From assembly GCA_030248065.1 (NCBI GenBank), contig JASAMV010002897.1, positions 1 through 64,000 on the forward strand: 64,000 nucleotides of DNA, in the 5' to 3' direction. Origin of the DNA: Rhynchonema sp. JSB1_4 (lineage: Eukaryota > Nematoda > Chromadorea > Monhysterida > Xyalidae). Positions 45,700 to 57,151 of this stretch are shown one piece after another. The first letter of the stretch is position 1. Each line of letters opens with the position of its first letter. A program made the position numbers and the translations under genes. Below the pieces are notes generated by a model. The model was not told the origin of the DNA and ran no database searches. It was given only the letters and a program-made list of their open reading frames with translations.

Positions 45700-46429
45700 C
45701 AGGGTTGGATTAAAAAAAGAAAGTAAAATTTTTTTTGTCAAAAAAAAAATTTTTTTTAAAAGTTGGCCACTTTTTTTATTTTAAAATTTTAAAAAGTAAG
45801 TCCACTTTTTTATTATTTTTTCCCTTTTTTCGTTATTTTCTCACTTTTTTAAGGTAAAAAGGTATGTTTTCATGCGTTTTTTTGTTGCTCATCATTCTCA
45901 AAAAATCGCCTGCGGCGCTTATATTTCAGTTTAAAATGGCGTTGTAATGGACTCATACAGTTCCCAGACATCCCAACAATCGCTGCATGTATATGCTATG
46001 TATAAGCTATCGACAGACTCCACGTTGCTCGCCTATTTGCAGTTGTGTGGATTTGTCATTTGTTGCTTTTGTCACACAACATGAGTGTGGTGTAAGTCTT
46101 TATCTCTCTTCAAATTGATCCCCAAATTCACAAACAGAAGGTTGGTCTTCCCTTTGTCATATATGCCCACAGAGTTACCTTCGGGGTTCTCAAAGTTATG
46201 ACCAAATGGGCTAGATCGCAGGTGATCGACATAAACATGCAGGTCAGTGGTGAAGTTCTCTTTGGTGTCCCTCAAAACATACCTAAGTAACATGATTTCA
46301 GAAATTTCATTTTTCCAGAAACCAATTTTTTGGGGGTCCGGAATAAAAAAAAGTGATTTTTAAAAAAAATTTTAAAAAGTTTTTTTTAAAAAAAAGTTCG
46401 ATAATAAAAATTTTTTTGATCCAACCCTG
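45700..46429 (-). mobile_element. hAT-type element, CAGGGTTGGATT family, perfect TSD
   Basis: The ends are CAGGGTTGGATTAAAAAA and TTTTTGATCCAACCCTG, flanked by GTCTTGTG on both sides (45692-45699, 46430-46437). It is 730 bp long, inverted relative to 42547-43326, and carries the matching 73-codon ORF on the minus strand (46293-46072). It inserted after the GPCR duplication, since copy A lacks it here. Confidence 0.92.
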
Positions 46430-46579
46430 GTCTTGTGTGGTCTGGCCAGACAACAAAAGTTGCATTGACAACAGAAGCCACGATATACTGTAAATGCCTC
46501 TCTTCAACAACTTAGTCTCCGTTGACAACGAAAGCAACGAAGTAATTGCCTGCTTTCTAGCTGACAAAACTAAAAGTAA

Positions 46580-47082
46580 TCATCTTGGTCTGCGTTGACA
46601 ACAGAAGCAACGAAGTAATTGCCCATTTTCAATTTAGAGAAAACTTAAATAACCAACTTTCGTTACTCACAAGCTCTGTCTGCTTTATTATCTGAAGAAT
46701 CATTTTGTGATCACAAGTACAGTATGCTCAGGTTATCAACAGACAAACCTGAGACAACTTTTAGTCGCAACCCCGCGCAAAACTGAGTGGACAAGATACA
46801 CGTCAAGAGTGTCAGGCACAGGACGATCAAACTATGATAATCGACTAACCGGATAACATTGAAAGTGCAGTGACAAGGACTCAATGAATCGATAAGAGGT
46901 GGCCTGCTGCAGAAAACGGGTCAGACTTGATTTTAGTGTGTCTTGATGGCCAAACGACTTTGAAAAGCTTAAAAAAAGTGTAAGAAACTACAATCAACTG
47001 CTCAACACGCAAGGAAATGCCGGATGTTTACTGACATGACAACTGGAAAGACTACCGAGAGTGTGAGCTGAATATCAAAGTC
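46580..47082 (+). pseudogene. Duplicate of the LINE relic's 5' part
   Basis: It is collinear with about 38390-38850: GTCTGCGTTGACAACAGAAG, then ATAATCGACTAACCGGATAAC, then GACAACTGGAAAGACTACCG. Both copies are further decayed. It marks the far edge of the segment duplicated with the GPCR gene, ending near 47082 where repeat 47085-47308 begins. Confidence 0.6.
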
Positions 47083-47084
47083 AC

Positions 47085-47308
47085 AACAGTGGTCCCCTTG
47101 CTTCCGTCACTGCTATTGCCTGTATTGGCCTATCACGCACAGTGCTCATCTGTGCATTCACGCTGCAAAATACTAATTTTGTATAGTGTCGAAATTCACA
47201 AAGCGCGAGCGAACCATTGGGGGCAGGGCGAAAACAAGACAGGCTGAAAAAGTCACCTCGAGGCTGTACACAGAACAGTAAACAAGATCAAGCAATGAAA
47301 TCTGACTT
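47085..47308. repeat. Second copy of the CAACAGTGGTCC repeat
   Basis: Collinear with 22668-22897, as described there; it abuts the breakpoint of the GPCR segmental duplication. Confidence 0.7.
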
Positions 47309-47395
47309 TATTACCTAACCACCTGCTCCGTCTGGGGTGAGTATTGAAGGTGCAAAAATAGTGCATTGATGACCACCAAACCATCGTGTACACTG

Positions 47396-47462
47396 TACCC
47401 CTGACCCGTGTCAGCTTTACCGTTATACCGTATAACGGTAAAGCTGACACGGGTCAGGGGTA
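47396..47462. repeat. Perfect 32-bp-arm palindrome
   Basis: The left arm 47396-47427 starts TACCCCTGACCCGTGTC and ends CCGTTATA; the right arm 47431-47462 is its exact reverse complement; the centre is CCG. Weaker inverted similarity continues outside (for example GATGACC / GATGACG). It may be the core of a foldback element. Confidence 0.9.
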
Positions 47463-47745
47463 TCATACCGTCTCCCGATGACGCATTGTGTGTGTTCTGC
47501 CAGGCGGAATTGAAAGTGCACATCAAAATCACGCAACGAGCTGTCACCATGCGTCGGCACATGTTGTACAGTATGCTGTATGTGTACACCAACAACAAAT
47601 GTTCCTTTTTCTGTTGGTATGATGTACAACCAATCATACCAAATGTACGCCGCACAGTTCGTTCTCAATTTTTGGCTGCTGCCTCCGCAACGCCTCTGCA
47701 AACACTGTAAGTATAAGGTGCCTATTGTGACACCGTTACGAGTTA

Positions 47746-47960
47746 CAGTTCCGGGTGCAATTCTGGGCTGAAAGTTGAAGTCGCGGGCACGCGCATGCAC
47801 ACGCGACTTCCTTCTACTAAAACATACATAGACAGCGCACGCGCAAAACTTCGAGTGCACGCGAAGTTAGGTACATCGACCTTTGTGCCTATACTTTGCA
47901 CTGTTTCGCACGCGCGTGCCCGCGACCTCAACTTCAAGCCTAGAATTGCACCCGGTGCTG
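47746..47960. mobile_element. Palindromic GC-rich miniature element (CAGTTCCGGGTGC family)
   Basis: It opens CAGTTCCGGGTGCAATTCTG and closes GAATTGCACCCGGTGCTG. Arms continue through GAAGTCGCGGGCACGCGC and GCGCGTGCCCGCGAC. It resembles the elements at 5901 and 8093 (shared TGCAAYTYTGGG near the end and ACGCG-rich core). No target duplication was seen. Confidence 0.65.
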
Positions 47961-48652
47961 CAGGACAGTATGCCCAGCTCTCTGTCTCAGCCCTTTGCAT
48001 AAACCTCTGGCTTAGATCTGTGGGCTGAGGCACGCTATAACACCGTCGTGGCCCTCCTACCAGTCGTGGTGAAGTGCACTTCAGTGCCTTATAAGTGCAC
48101 TTTTGTGGGCTCCACGCGCTTTAGAATACACGCGCGCAAACTGCGCGGGTCAGCAGCCAATCAGCGCGCGTGGATTTTACTGCACTTTTGTGGCCTTTTC
48201 TCGCTGTTGAACGATCAAGGCTGTTTTGCGCCCATTTTCATTTCATACATACGTGGCCGTCAACAAAGGTGCGCTCATAAGTTCACTAAAGTGCTGTCCA
48301 GGAAGGGTGGCCACGACCAGTGTTCGAACGGGATTCATTTTTAATCGGGATCGGGATTGGGATCAAGAAAGTGTCGGGATCGGGATCCCGGTTTTGAAAA
48401 CCCGGGATCCCGGGATCGGGATCGGGATTGACCAGATAGTCCAAAAGCAATAGTTTTTATCATTTTATGCATAAGATGCAAGTTAATGTCACAGACCACC
48501 ATGAAACATGTTTATCACACATGGATAAACACCCGGAACAGTGATCAAAGCCGATTGAAATCGAGAATAGCTGATGACGGATAAGTTCAAAGATCATAAT
48601 TGTAGTCGATCAGTGGCAAAGCCTTTGACAGAAAGACAAGCATTTCACCATT

Positions 48653-48936
48653 TTATGGTTTCAAGCAGTATCTTTGGTCATCAAACAAATCAGCTGCACT
48701 GGAAAAGAACTGTTCAGAAGGCGCACTCGTAGGCGAAGCGCTTAGATTTTTGGAAGCTAGACGTGCCAGTCGCGGAAACTTTGTCTCATTTGTTGCCCAC
48801 CATGACAACATTTCCTCGAAACTGAGTCCCTTCGTATGAAGAAACTTTGTGTAAGCGTTCAGTTCTAGCTCGATTTGTTCGCGGTTGGTGGTGCTTGCGG
48901 TTTCATCACGCTCGGAATCAGCCGTCGAGCACCTCT
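48653..48936 (-). pseudogene. hAT transposase C-terminal (dimerisation domain) remnant
   Basis: The minus-strand frame shows the hallmarks of the hAT C-terminal dimerisation region: LSWWATNETKFPRLARLASK, then SASPTSAPSEQFFSSAADL and DDQRYCLKP, ending at a stop at 48653. The frame upstream is replaced by the nested foldback at about 48939, and no DDE core is present. The element is therefore not self-sufficient. Confidence 0.8.
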
Positions 48937-48938
48937 TT

Positions 48939-49285
48939 GGGAGCGCGGCCATGCAAACACGGTTGTGGGCCACGGGTCAGCAATAATTCTATGTCCAATG
49001 ACCGCCGCGAGTTTGCATGGCCGCACTTGCGGATTGCGGTTTGCGGGTCACTCGAAACATTTATTTAGCCAACACACAAAAATGAACCAATCAGCGCTGT
49101 GCTACGGGCACGTCTGCGACGTTGGCTCTACGCTGATGGGTTAATTTTTGTGTGTTGCAGCCAAATAAATGTTTCAAGTGACTCGCAGACCGCGACCCGC
49201 AAGTGCGGCCATGCAAACACGGGGCGGTTATTGGACATAGAATATTTTTCTGACCCGCGACCCGCGCCCGCGCATGGCCGCGCCC
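48939..49285. repeat. Nested foldback with long GC-rich arms
   Basis: GGGAGCGCGGCCATGC at the left and GCATGGCCGCGCCC at the right are inverted. The arms of about 150 bp also share GCAAACACGG / CCGTGTTTGC, TTCTATGTCCAATGACCG and its inverse, and ACATTTATTT / AAATAAATGT. It interrupts the transposase frame of the surrounding hAT element. Confidence 0.75.
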
Positions 49286-49572
49286 TTACAACAGCTTGGC
49301 GAATTATGATTGCATAATTTTTTACTTTTTGTTCTCAAAACTTAATCCCGATCCCGGTACTTTTTGGGCGGGATCGGGATCGGGATTGACTTTTTCAAAA
49401 TGACGGGATCGGGATTAGAAAAAGGGGCCGGGATCCCGTTCGAACACTGGCCACGACGGTATTATCAAGTGTACCTACATACCTGATATCGATTAAAAAT
49501 GCCGATATGTCCAAAAGATGCCGCAAAGATAACTTCCATGACAGATGAATTCTATTCAATACAGGCATAACA

Positions 49573-52500
49573 ATGATAATAATTTCTGCACACCACATTC
49601 TCGTCCTAATTCTGGCGTGTTCATTGACGGTGAACCGTATTGAAGCCGATTTCTGTCCGCGTCACGCCGCGCGCTACAGTGACCAAGAGCATGTGCTCGC
49701 GATAGAACACCACCGATTTGGTCACATCACGGCTGAGACATTCGATGGAGTACAAGGTGCACTGCCGCGGCTGGATACCTTGGTGCTCAGACAATTGCAG
49801 GTAGTATTTGGTAGAGTCGGCACTCTTTGTCGTGATACTGTATTTCGTCAGAAACAACTCATTGGAACAAAAAGCACGGGTGGGCAATGAACAAATTAAC
49901 AATCTACAGTACATACATATCAGAGGGTTAATTTCAAAGCCTTAGCAGCGCTCCTTCTCACGGCAGCAGTACCACGCTCATTTCATGCATACCCCGTCTG
50001 ATCTGGCAGGCTCTCTGTATAATAGCGTGTCTGGCACAATTGTAGTTATGGAGCTGGGGGGACATCAAAGTGGAGGTGTCGTGGTTCAACCCAGCACTCC
50101 ATCATTCTGGAACAGGTTGTTAAATGGAAAGCAGCAATCGCTGCGGGTCACAGACACCAAAGTCACCGGCAATCAGATATGCCACAAATGGGGCCCAAAT
50201 TCCACGGAATGCCTTTTGCCCGGTGACGGACATCACGAATGTAGCTTCTCCTGTTCATAACTATCGATCGTTGGTGAGCATAAACCTTACCAAAACAAGT
50301 GCACAAATTCCATATATATTACCTTCATTCAGATCACATCAATCGCTGCCGACACCTTCCAATCGCTGGGTGGCGTGGCTTGTCTTGATCTATCAGGCAA
50401 CGCACTTGGTGGACTTACGCACACACAGCTGAGGGGACTGCATGGACTGCAGACATTGTTGCTGGGTGGAAACTCGCTGTCACAGGTTAGTCTTTATGGA
50501 GCCCTGCATATGCAAGGCAGCTTTGTGCTTGACTGATCATGGATTACAGACAAAAACACCGAATGACAAAACTGTGGATATTTTGAAGTATATTTATGCT
50601 TAAGTATAAGTATATGCTTAAGTATATTTATATATGGGCCGAAACTGCATCCACAGATCTAACGCAAAACGTGTCCACAAGGCTGGATCGTATATACTGC
50701 ATATATTATGTTGTATATATAATATATCGTATAATATATCGCATAATTGTATATATATTATAATATATTGTATATTTATGTATGTCGTCATCAAAGCACA
50801 TCGTCAACTCCGCCCTACTGCCATGCGTACATATTTGTCGCGCGCTCATTCAGGGCAGCTTGAGCTGACAACCATTAGAGTTGACTATTTGCGTTGACGA
50901 CCAAACAATCAGCATAGCCCTGTTTCAGGTGCTGCCCGGCATGTTTCAATACAGTCGGCTGCTGCGCAAACTCGATCTGTCCGACAACAAACTTGACTCG
51001 CTCAACGAGCACTCATTTTCGGAGCTCAAGGCCCGTTTATCTAAATGAATATTATTGTCTTTGTTTAGTTTTTGCGGGAATATGTATTTAACGCCGCTAT
51101 CAAATTTTGTGATCGGATTGAGCCTGCAACTTTAGCTACCAGAGATTTGCAAATGAAGCCAATTTACGGGATTTATATTCCAATCAGCTTAAAAGTTTGA
51201 AGTGTCCTCAATGAATCAAACATTGCACGTAATCTGCAAAGCAGGATCAGATCGATTCCGATCACTAAGTTTGATAGCCTCCAAATGTGAATAATGTTTC
51301 AGGACCTAGTCATTCTCAACCTATCCGGCAACAAACTCACCCGACTACATCCAATGTTATTCAATGGTCTACATCAGCTTCAAACACTTGATGTTTCAAA
51401 CAACCCATTAATATTCTTGGGCATCTCCAATCTGCCCTCCCTGACCGCATTGATCGCGCACAATTGTCTATTTTCGTCTCTGCCAATTCTGCCCAAATCG
51501 ACTAAAATATTGGACATCAGGAACAATTTGATCACCGGAGTCACACAGGTGCCCTAATACCACCAAAAGTTTGATCTATGACTTTGTTCCGTCATGTTCA
51601 TTTAAGATGGATTTAATGACGTCTTTTCTGCTCGATGTCTTTTTTTTACTGTGAGTTTGATTTAGAACCGATCTTTTCCTAGATGGTTATTGTACAATCT
51701 CTTGGGCAATAAGTTAGTCGAGTTAACAACCGCCCATTCGAATGTAAGTCGATGTGCGCAATTCAAAAGACCGGGTCACAAAATCATATCATCCAGATCA
51801 GTAGCTCACCATTATCAACTATTAACCAAACAACAATCGGACTCGGAATTCAGACGCGTGCCCCGGACCTGTGGCGTTTCGCGAACGTAAGTCTGTCGGG
51901 CAACCCGTGGACATGCTCATGCGACAACTACTGGATATTGCACTGGATGGAGTACAGGTGATTTGCAGGTTTCGTGCGAAAAATTTGCTGGCCATATCGA
52001 TTTTTTATTCTATTGGTCCTCAATGGCAAAAAAGCAAAAAATACTCCGATTTACTGTTGCATTTGCACCCTGATGATGACCGGGTGCACCGCCCATTCAC
52101 GAACTGCTTTTTTGCTTGCTTGGGTGATGCTTTTTTGATAAATAGTTTTTATAGATAGTTCGATTGTGCTGGTTCTGAACTGGGACTCCGAGGTTAGAGA
52201 CTAAGATCACGTCGGTTTTTTTTTTTCAGAATAGGCACTAAACTGGTGCGGTCACATTATTTTTACTGATATGGTTTTGATTTGATTTTGTGCTTTCGTA
52301 TACTTCCAGTGCCAGGTCTGCCAGGCATGCAAACGCTTGGAGGCTATGTGGCAAATCCTGTTAAAAAATAAAAGCTAAAGATCAGAGTTTCACGACTTCA
52401 CTTCCGCCGACTGCCGACCCACCTTTCGAGTCTGAACCAGTGACCCAAACAGCTCTCCTATTGGGGGAAGGATAAACTGAATGACGACATGTACATAGTT

Positions 52501-55500
52501 CTCGTCATTTTGGCAGTCACCGTAAAGGCAACATAATAATCTATGTTTGATATTTTATATCCTCTCCTCACATGACACTGTAAAAGCACAACATAATCAA
52601 GGTTGTCCTCAAATGAAGCAAATTTGCTCATCATTTGCAGTCATGTGGTGCGCGATATGACCAATGTGACGTGCGGTGCGCCGGATCACCTAATCGGCGC
52701 ACGTCTGCCGGCCGCCTACCGCACGCTCGATTGCCCCGATCGATTGCGCAATTCAACTGTTGCAATATCGACCATAATCAAACAGTTGCAGTTGATGAAT
52801 GCTGAGGCCGGAGGCACCACACCGCAAGGATTCAACATTGAACCACTGCTGAGGGCGCTAAGGTGAAGAGGATTTGTGAAGGTTTTGGCCTTTTGGGAGG
52901 TTCGTGGTGGACTATTCTGTTGAAGTTGCACTGACGCCACCCAACAGCTCAGTACCACCATCTACTATCCAACTTGAAAAATTTGTCAGAGCTCAAGGTT
53001 TTGCGAAGTGGTCGACTGAGAAAATATAGCAGGTCAGGTTGACATGCACCAAATTAGGAGGAGGCCGCCATGGATAACGTTTTTTGGCGAACTCATAAAA
53101 TCGATCCCGGGGGCCACTTTTCGTAGTATTAGCGTAGCTTTTCCAAGCTTTAAAATGAAAAACCTTTGAGCTGGATGGCATAAATAAATAAATGTCAGAA
53201 TATGCATATCCTTAATGCAAAAAGTCACGTGCGACCACGGCAAGACCGGACCTGACCAAAAACTGATCACCAAATTTAATTTCGCCCATTCGCTCACAGG
53301 AAGTCATCCCAAACGCAAACCACGGCATCCGCTGGCAGTCCCATCGAGGTCAAGCTTCCCCCAACGATGACCACGAATGGCCCGCCCACGATGACTACAA
53401 AACGACCGACAATTGATGGACTAATGGAAGTGGGCACGCCAGAGGATGCGAAAAGGTTAGATTATTTGCGGGTTTTTGGACTATTTTAGGTTAATGTGAA
53501 TTCGATCAGTTTCTTTGCTCAGGCCGGAATCTTAGTTGACACTTAATTTGGTAATACCACCTTTCTCAGGGTAGTTCGGATCCTTAATAAGATTAGGCCA
53601 AATAGCTGGCAAGGACAATTCCCTTCTGACACAAACTCTGTAGCACAATTACTCATATTAGGCCAGGTTAATGAACCTTATTGTGAGGTTCACTGACCAA
53701 ATATAAGGTTGTTGTGCTAAGTTTTATGGTCAAAAAGCAGCTCTATCTTTTTCTTAGGCCGAATGCATCAGCATCGACAACAGCAACGGCAACAAGCACC
53801 TCGGCAAACACAGCTCAGTCGCAAGTCACCATCATGTTCAAAACCACGGAGCTTCCCAATCAGACTCCCCCGATCGAAGAGTCGACCTTTCCCGTTCCAT
53901 GGAAGTTCAACCCCAACTTTCTTCCCTCCCCACCACCTCCACCATCGAACCAAAATCCGGACTTCAATCCAGAGTTAGACTCATCAGCGGGTGACGATCC
54001 AAATGGATTTCCGCCGTCTTTCCCTGGCTTCCCCATCGGCTCGGGACTTGAGCCTGGATCACAACCAGGCCTCGGTCTCTTCCCACCCTGGCATCCAAAT
54101 GCAGGGGGTAGGCTACCACCTGGACTTGGCAAGATGCCAGTAACCGGCGGAGGCTTTAAATCAGACCCCGGTTTGGCGTCGAATCCGACGGTTGAGAACC
54201 CAGATTTTGAATCAGAAAATTTCAGCAAATTCAATCCCGGATCTGTCGGATCCTTACCGTTCCCTTTCTTTCGGCGTCCCGACCCCTTAAACAACAATAA
54301 TAATAGCATTCCCATTGTGGTGACCTCAACTGTTGATGAAGCCGATCGTTCAGCTGATAGTGGTGACCCTATTGAAACATCATCGTCCACAAATCTGAAG
54401 GCAAAAGAGTCACTTGGTGATGCACCTCAGCATAACGCGTTGAGCGACACTGACAAGGGCGGTGGAAATTGGAACAATAATGGTTGGTGATTATTTCGCA
54501 ATGTAAAACTTAAAGCCCGTTTGCGTGCTTGTGCTGATGGATTTCCAGAACGCGGGCTGCATAATTTTCCCTGCATACGTACAGTACTTTATATTAATGA
54601 TCGATATCGGTCACTTGACGGCTTAAATTCATCATAGACTCAGATTTTTTTGACACCGCTGTCACGTTATGACTCCGACAAATGGTCTCAAAGGGTAGAA
54701 AAAGCGTTTTTCAGACAGTTCGTTAGCAAACCGGAAAACATCACCAGTCGAATACCGCTTATATCTGCTCACTTGGTTTTCGAGACTAGCCGAAGAACTT
54801 AAAATACTTAAAATACTTAAAGTGAGCTTACATATTAACCTTCCTTGCTCATCCATGGCACACTTTTAGCCAATGCCGGACCATCTTCGACTGCTGGCAT
54901 TGAGCCAAGTGCATCAATCAGTTGGTATTTGGTCGTGGTGTTGATCGTGGTGGGATTTCTGTTTGGACTCCTCGTATTTGGATTTTTGTTGGCTGCTTGG
55001 GAGGTTGGTTGCGTGAGTTTTGTCAAAATTTGGCTGCGGAAATGACCCGTTTACTACAAAACTTGTTACATTGTGGTATCCAAAAACTAGTCATACAATC
55101 AAGCAAAACCTTATTCGAGATGTGCAAATATAATTTGCTGCAGTTGTGGTCACGGAAATTCGAGCCAATCTTTAATCAAAGGTTATAATCAAAGTTTCGC
55201 GTTGCTGCGTCCGCGGAGCTACGATTGTGAACTCTCCTCTCTCGTAGAAAAAGTGTGATGTTACACTAAATTGCAGAAAATCTACACTCCAAAGTGGTTA
55301 TTCGACCGTATTTTGCAAGTATAGAATCGACACTCTAATTTTCATTAAGCATATTGATATCCGAGCCTGACCAAGCCCTTTTTACGCCGGTCAAAATTAT
55401 CTGCGCACAACGTCCCCAAGAAAGTTGTTCATACAACAGGTTCGAAACCACAACCAACCAGGCCATCACGTTCCGGCCACAATTTCACGCAGCAACAAAT

Positions 55501-55736
55501 CCCACAGTGAAACATCATCGTTGCCTGATCATCAAGGTGACGAGCAATTGAGCATGTCCAACCCCATTCGCATACCACATATTCGAATATCGGGTGGGGT
55601 TGTTGGGGGTGCGCCCACCCCGGCAGTGACCCGCAACCCCTATGCATCGTCGGTGTCCCGACCCCCACGCTGGCCAACTGATGTTGCTCTAAATGAGTAT
55701 GAAGAACATACATACTGTAATGAACAGATTTATTGA
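49573..55736 (+). CDS. Leucine-rich-repeat single-pass membrane protein
   Basis: Exons: 49573-49800, 50333-50485, 50929-51030, 51303-51548, (51684-51743 uncertain), 51797-51957, 52641-52862, 53300-53455, 53758-54482, 54870-55003 and 55440-55736 (stop TGA); about 800 residues. A signal peptide (HILVLILACSLTV) is followed by an N-terminal cysteine, then about six 24-residue LRRs (LACLDLSGNALGGL, LRKLDLSDNKLDSL, LVILNLSGNKLTRL, LQTLDVSNNPL). An LRR C-terminal cap spans two exons (NPWTCSCDNYWILHWMEY ... VTCGAP ... LDCPD). Next come a Thr-rich and Pro/Gly-rich stalk, a membrane segment (WYLVVVLIVVGFLFGLLVFG) and a cytoplasmic tail ending TYCNEQIY. It is likely a cell-surface adhesion or signalling receptor; no exact orthologue is claimed. 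Phases agree at all junctions except that exon 3 ends with no GT donor and the exon at 51684 does not join in phase. Confidence 0.8.
50575..50785. repeat. AT-rich low-complexity block
   Basis: TATATATAATATATCG-type sequence with internal inverted repeats (ATGCTTAAGTATA) in intron 2 of the LRR gene. No function is visible. Confidence 0.7.
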
Positions 55737-55739
55737 TCT

Positions 55740-57150
55740 TTTTATCCATCTTTATTTTACTAGCTGCTGTATTTATTCGATAGAACTATTGGCATCGACT
55801 TCAGAATGCTGTTTGAAAACTCAAATTAACCTGCAGCTCATATGAGCACAGGACTACCGTCAGAATTGACTGCCAATTTGCCACTGCGCTTCAAGTTCTT
55901 TTAATTAGGTGAGAAAATACTTGTACGTATTTTCAATACATTCCTGATCCCGCTTGTGATGCGTTGCAAATAGTCTAGCTGTTTTTTAAATGCACACTTA
56001 CAGTATTGCTAATTTTACATTTGCCCCTCTAACATTCATGTATTATGATCTGTATTCCTTTGGTATAATGTTTGCTCTACACTGCCTTGTACAGTTTCGA
56101 TCACTTTTTGTGAGACCATAAAATTCCAATTATGTTACGTTGTGAATTTGGCGTGGTTTGAGCACACCCTCTTTTTCCCAAACGGTCACCTTTTATAATT
56201 GTACGTTTATTCAAAACAGGTTTGTCCCACTTTAAGAAACATCACAACCTCACAACTCCAGTGTTGTACATTTTGCAGTAATGACGAGTGTGTTGTATAA
56301 AAAATATCAATTTTGAACTTGAGTACTTGAATTGTGATTTATGCTCACTTTGCTTGCGCCTCTTTTATGTCGAGTGAAAGGGCTAAAAGTGCGAACAATA
56401 TAAATATAATTGATAGTGCTTCCATCATTCGGACACCGTGTTTGCTTACTTTTGATGAGATTTTGGAGAATCAATCTTATAATTCTCCAGACAGTCCTTT
56501 TGTCAATATTGACGGAGATTTTCTTTATAAAATTCTGTACACGCACACATGTTCGTGGTTTTGAAGATTTTCTCTCACAGAACTTTGCACAGTCACACGG
56601 ACGTCATTTTCAATTACGCGCTGAGAGCAAGGGGATAGGAGGTATAGTTGTCGGTGCGCATGTGCGAAAAGACCCTTGGGCATCTGTGATATGCATTATT
56701 CAAGCAAGGAAGTGGTCGATTGATAATGATTAACACTGTGTCATTCAATTGTAATTCCTATCTTAAGTATCATGTTTTTGGGACAGCTGAATTATGCAGT
56801 ATTTTACCAGTTTAAAATTTTCATGCTCTTGTTCTGTGAATGAGGATACCAAGCAGCGGATCCCAAATAAGTCGCTTTTCGGCCACAAGATATCAACTGC
56901 GCCCAGAACGCGTGCAATTTCATTTCATTTGCCCAGCGCGGCAAAACTCAAATAAGAAAAACACTCGATAAGACTCCCATCGAAGTTTTTTTCGCGGTGC
57001 TGCTGACAAATTATTGTCATTGCCTCGTGGCAGACGGGGAATGATGACTGCTTTTTGGTCGTCGCCGGCCAACTCTTTGAAGTGGCTGTTTTTTGCGGCT
57101 GGAAATTCGCGGTGGTTATGTGAAGTTGGATGCCATCAGATGCCACACAT
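55740..57150. other. Intergenic, nothing supported
   Basis: 3' flank of the LRR gene. AT-rich; no exon, RNA gene or complete mobile element was recognised. Confidence 0.45.
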
Positions 57151-57151
57151 G

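Larger units (their letters stand above)
48319..49449 (-). mobile_element. hAT transposon, deleted, with transposase remnant and perfect TSD
   Basis: It opens CAGTGTTCGAACGGGAT and closes ATCCCGTTCGAACACTG, flanked by GCCACGAC on both sides (48311-48318, 49450-49457). Subterminal zones at both ends carry many GGGATC / GATCCC copies, likely transposase binding sites. Inside is the C-terminal end of a hAT transposase on the minus strand and a nested foldback. Confidence 0.93.

Noticed and set aside
55354..55551. Alternative last exon of the LRR gene in another frame
   Set aside because: The frame starting at 55440 is preceded by a better acceptor (ACAACAG|G), stays open to 55736 and joins in phase.
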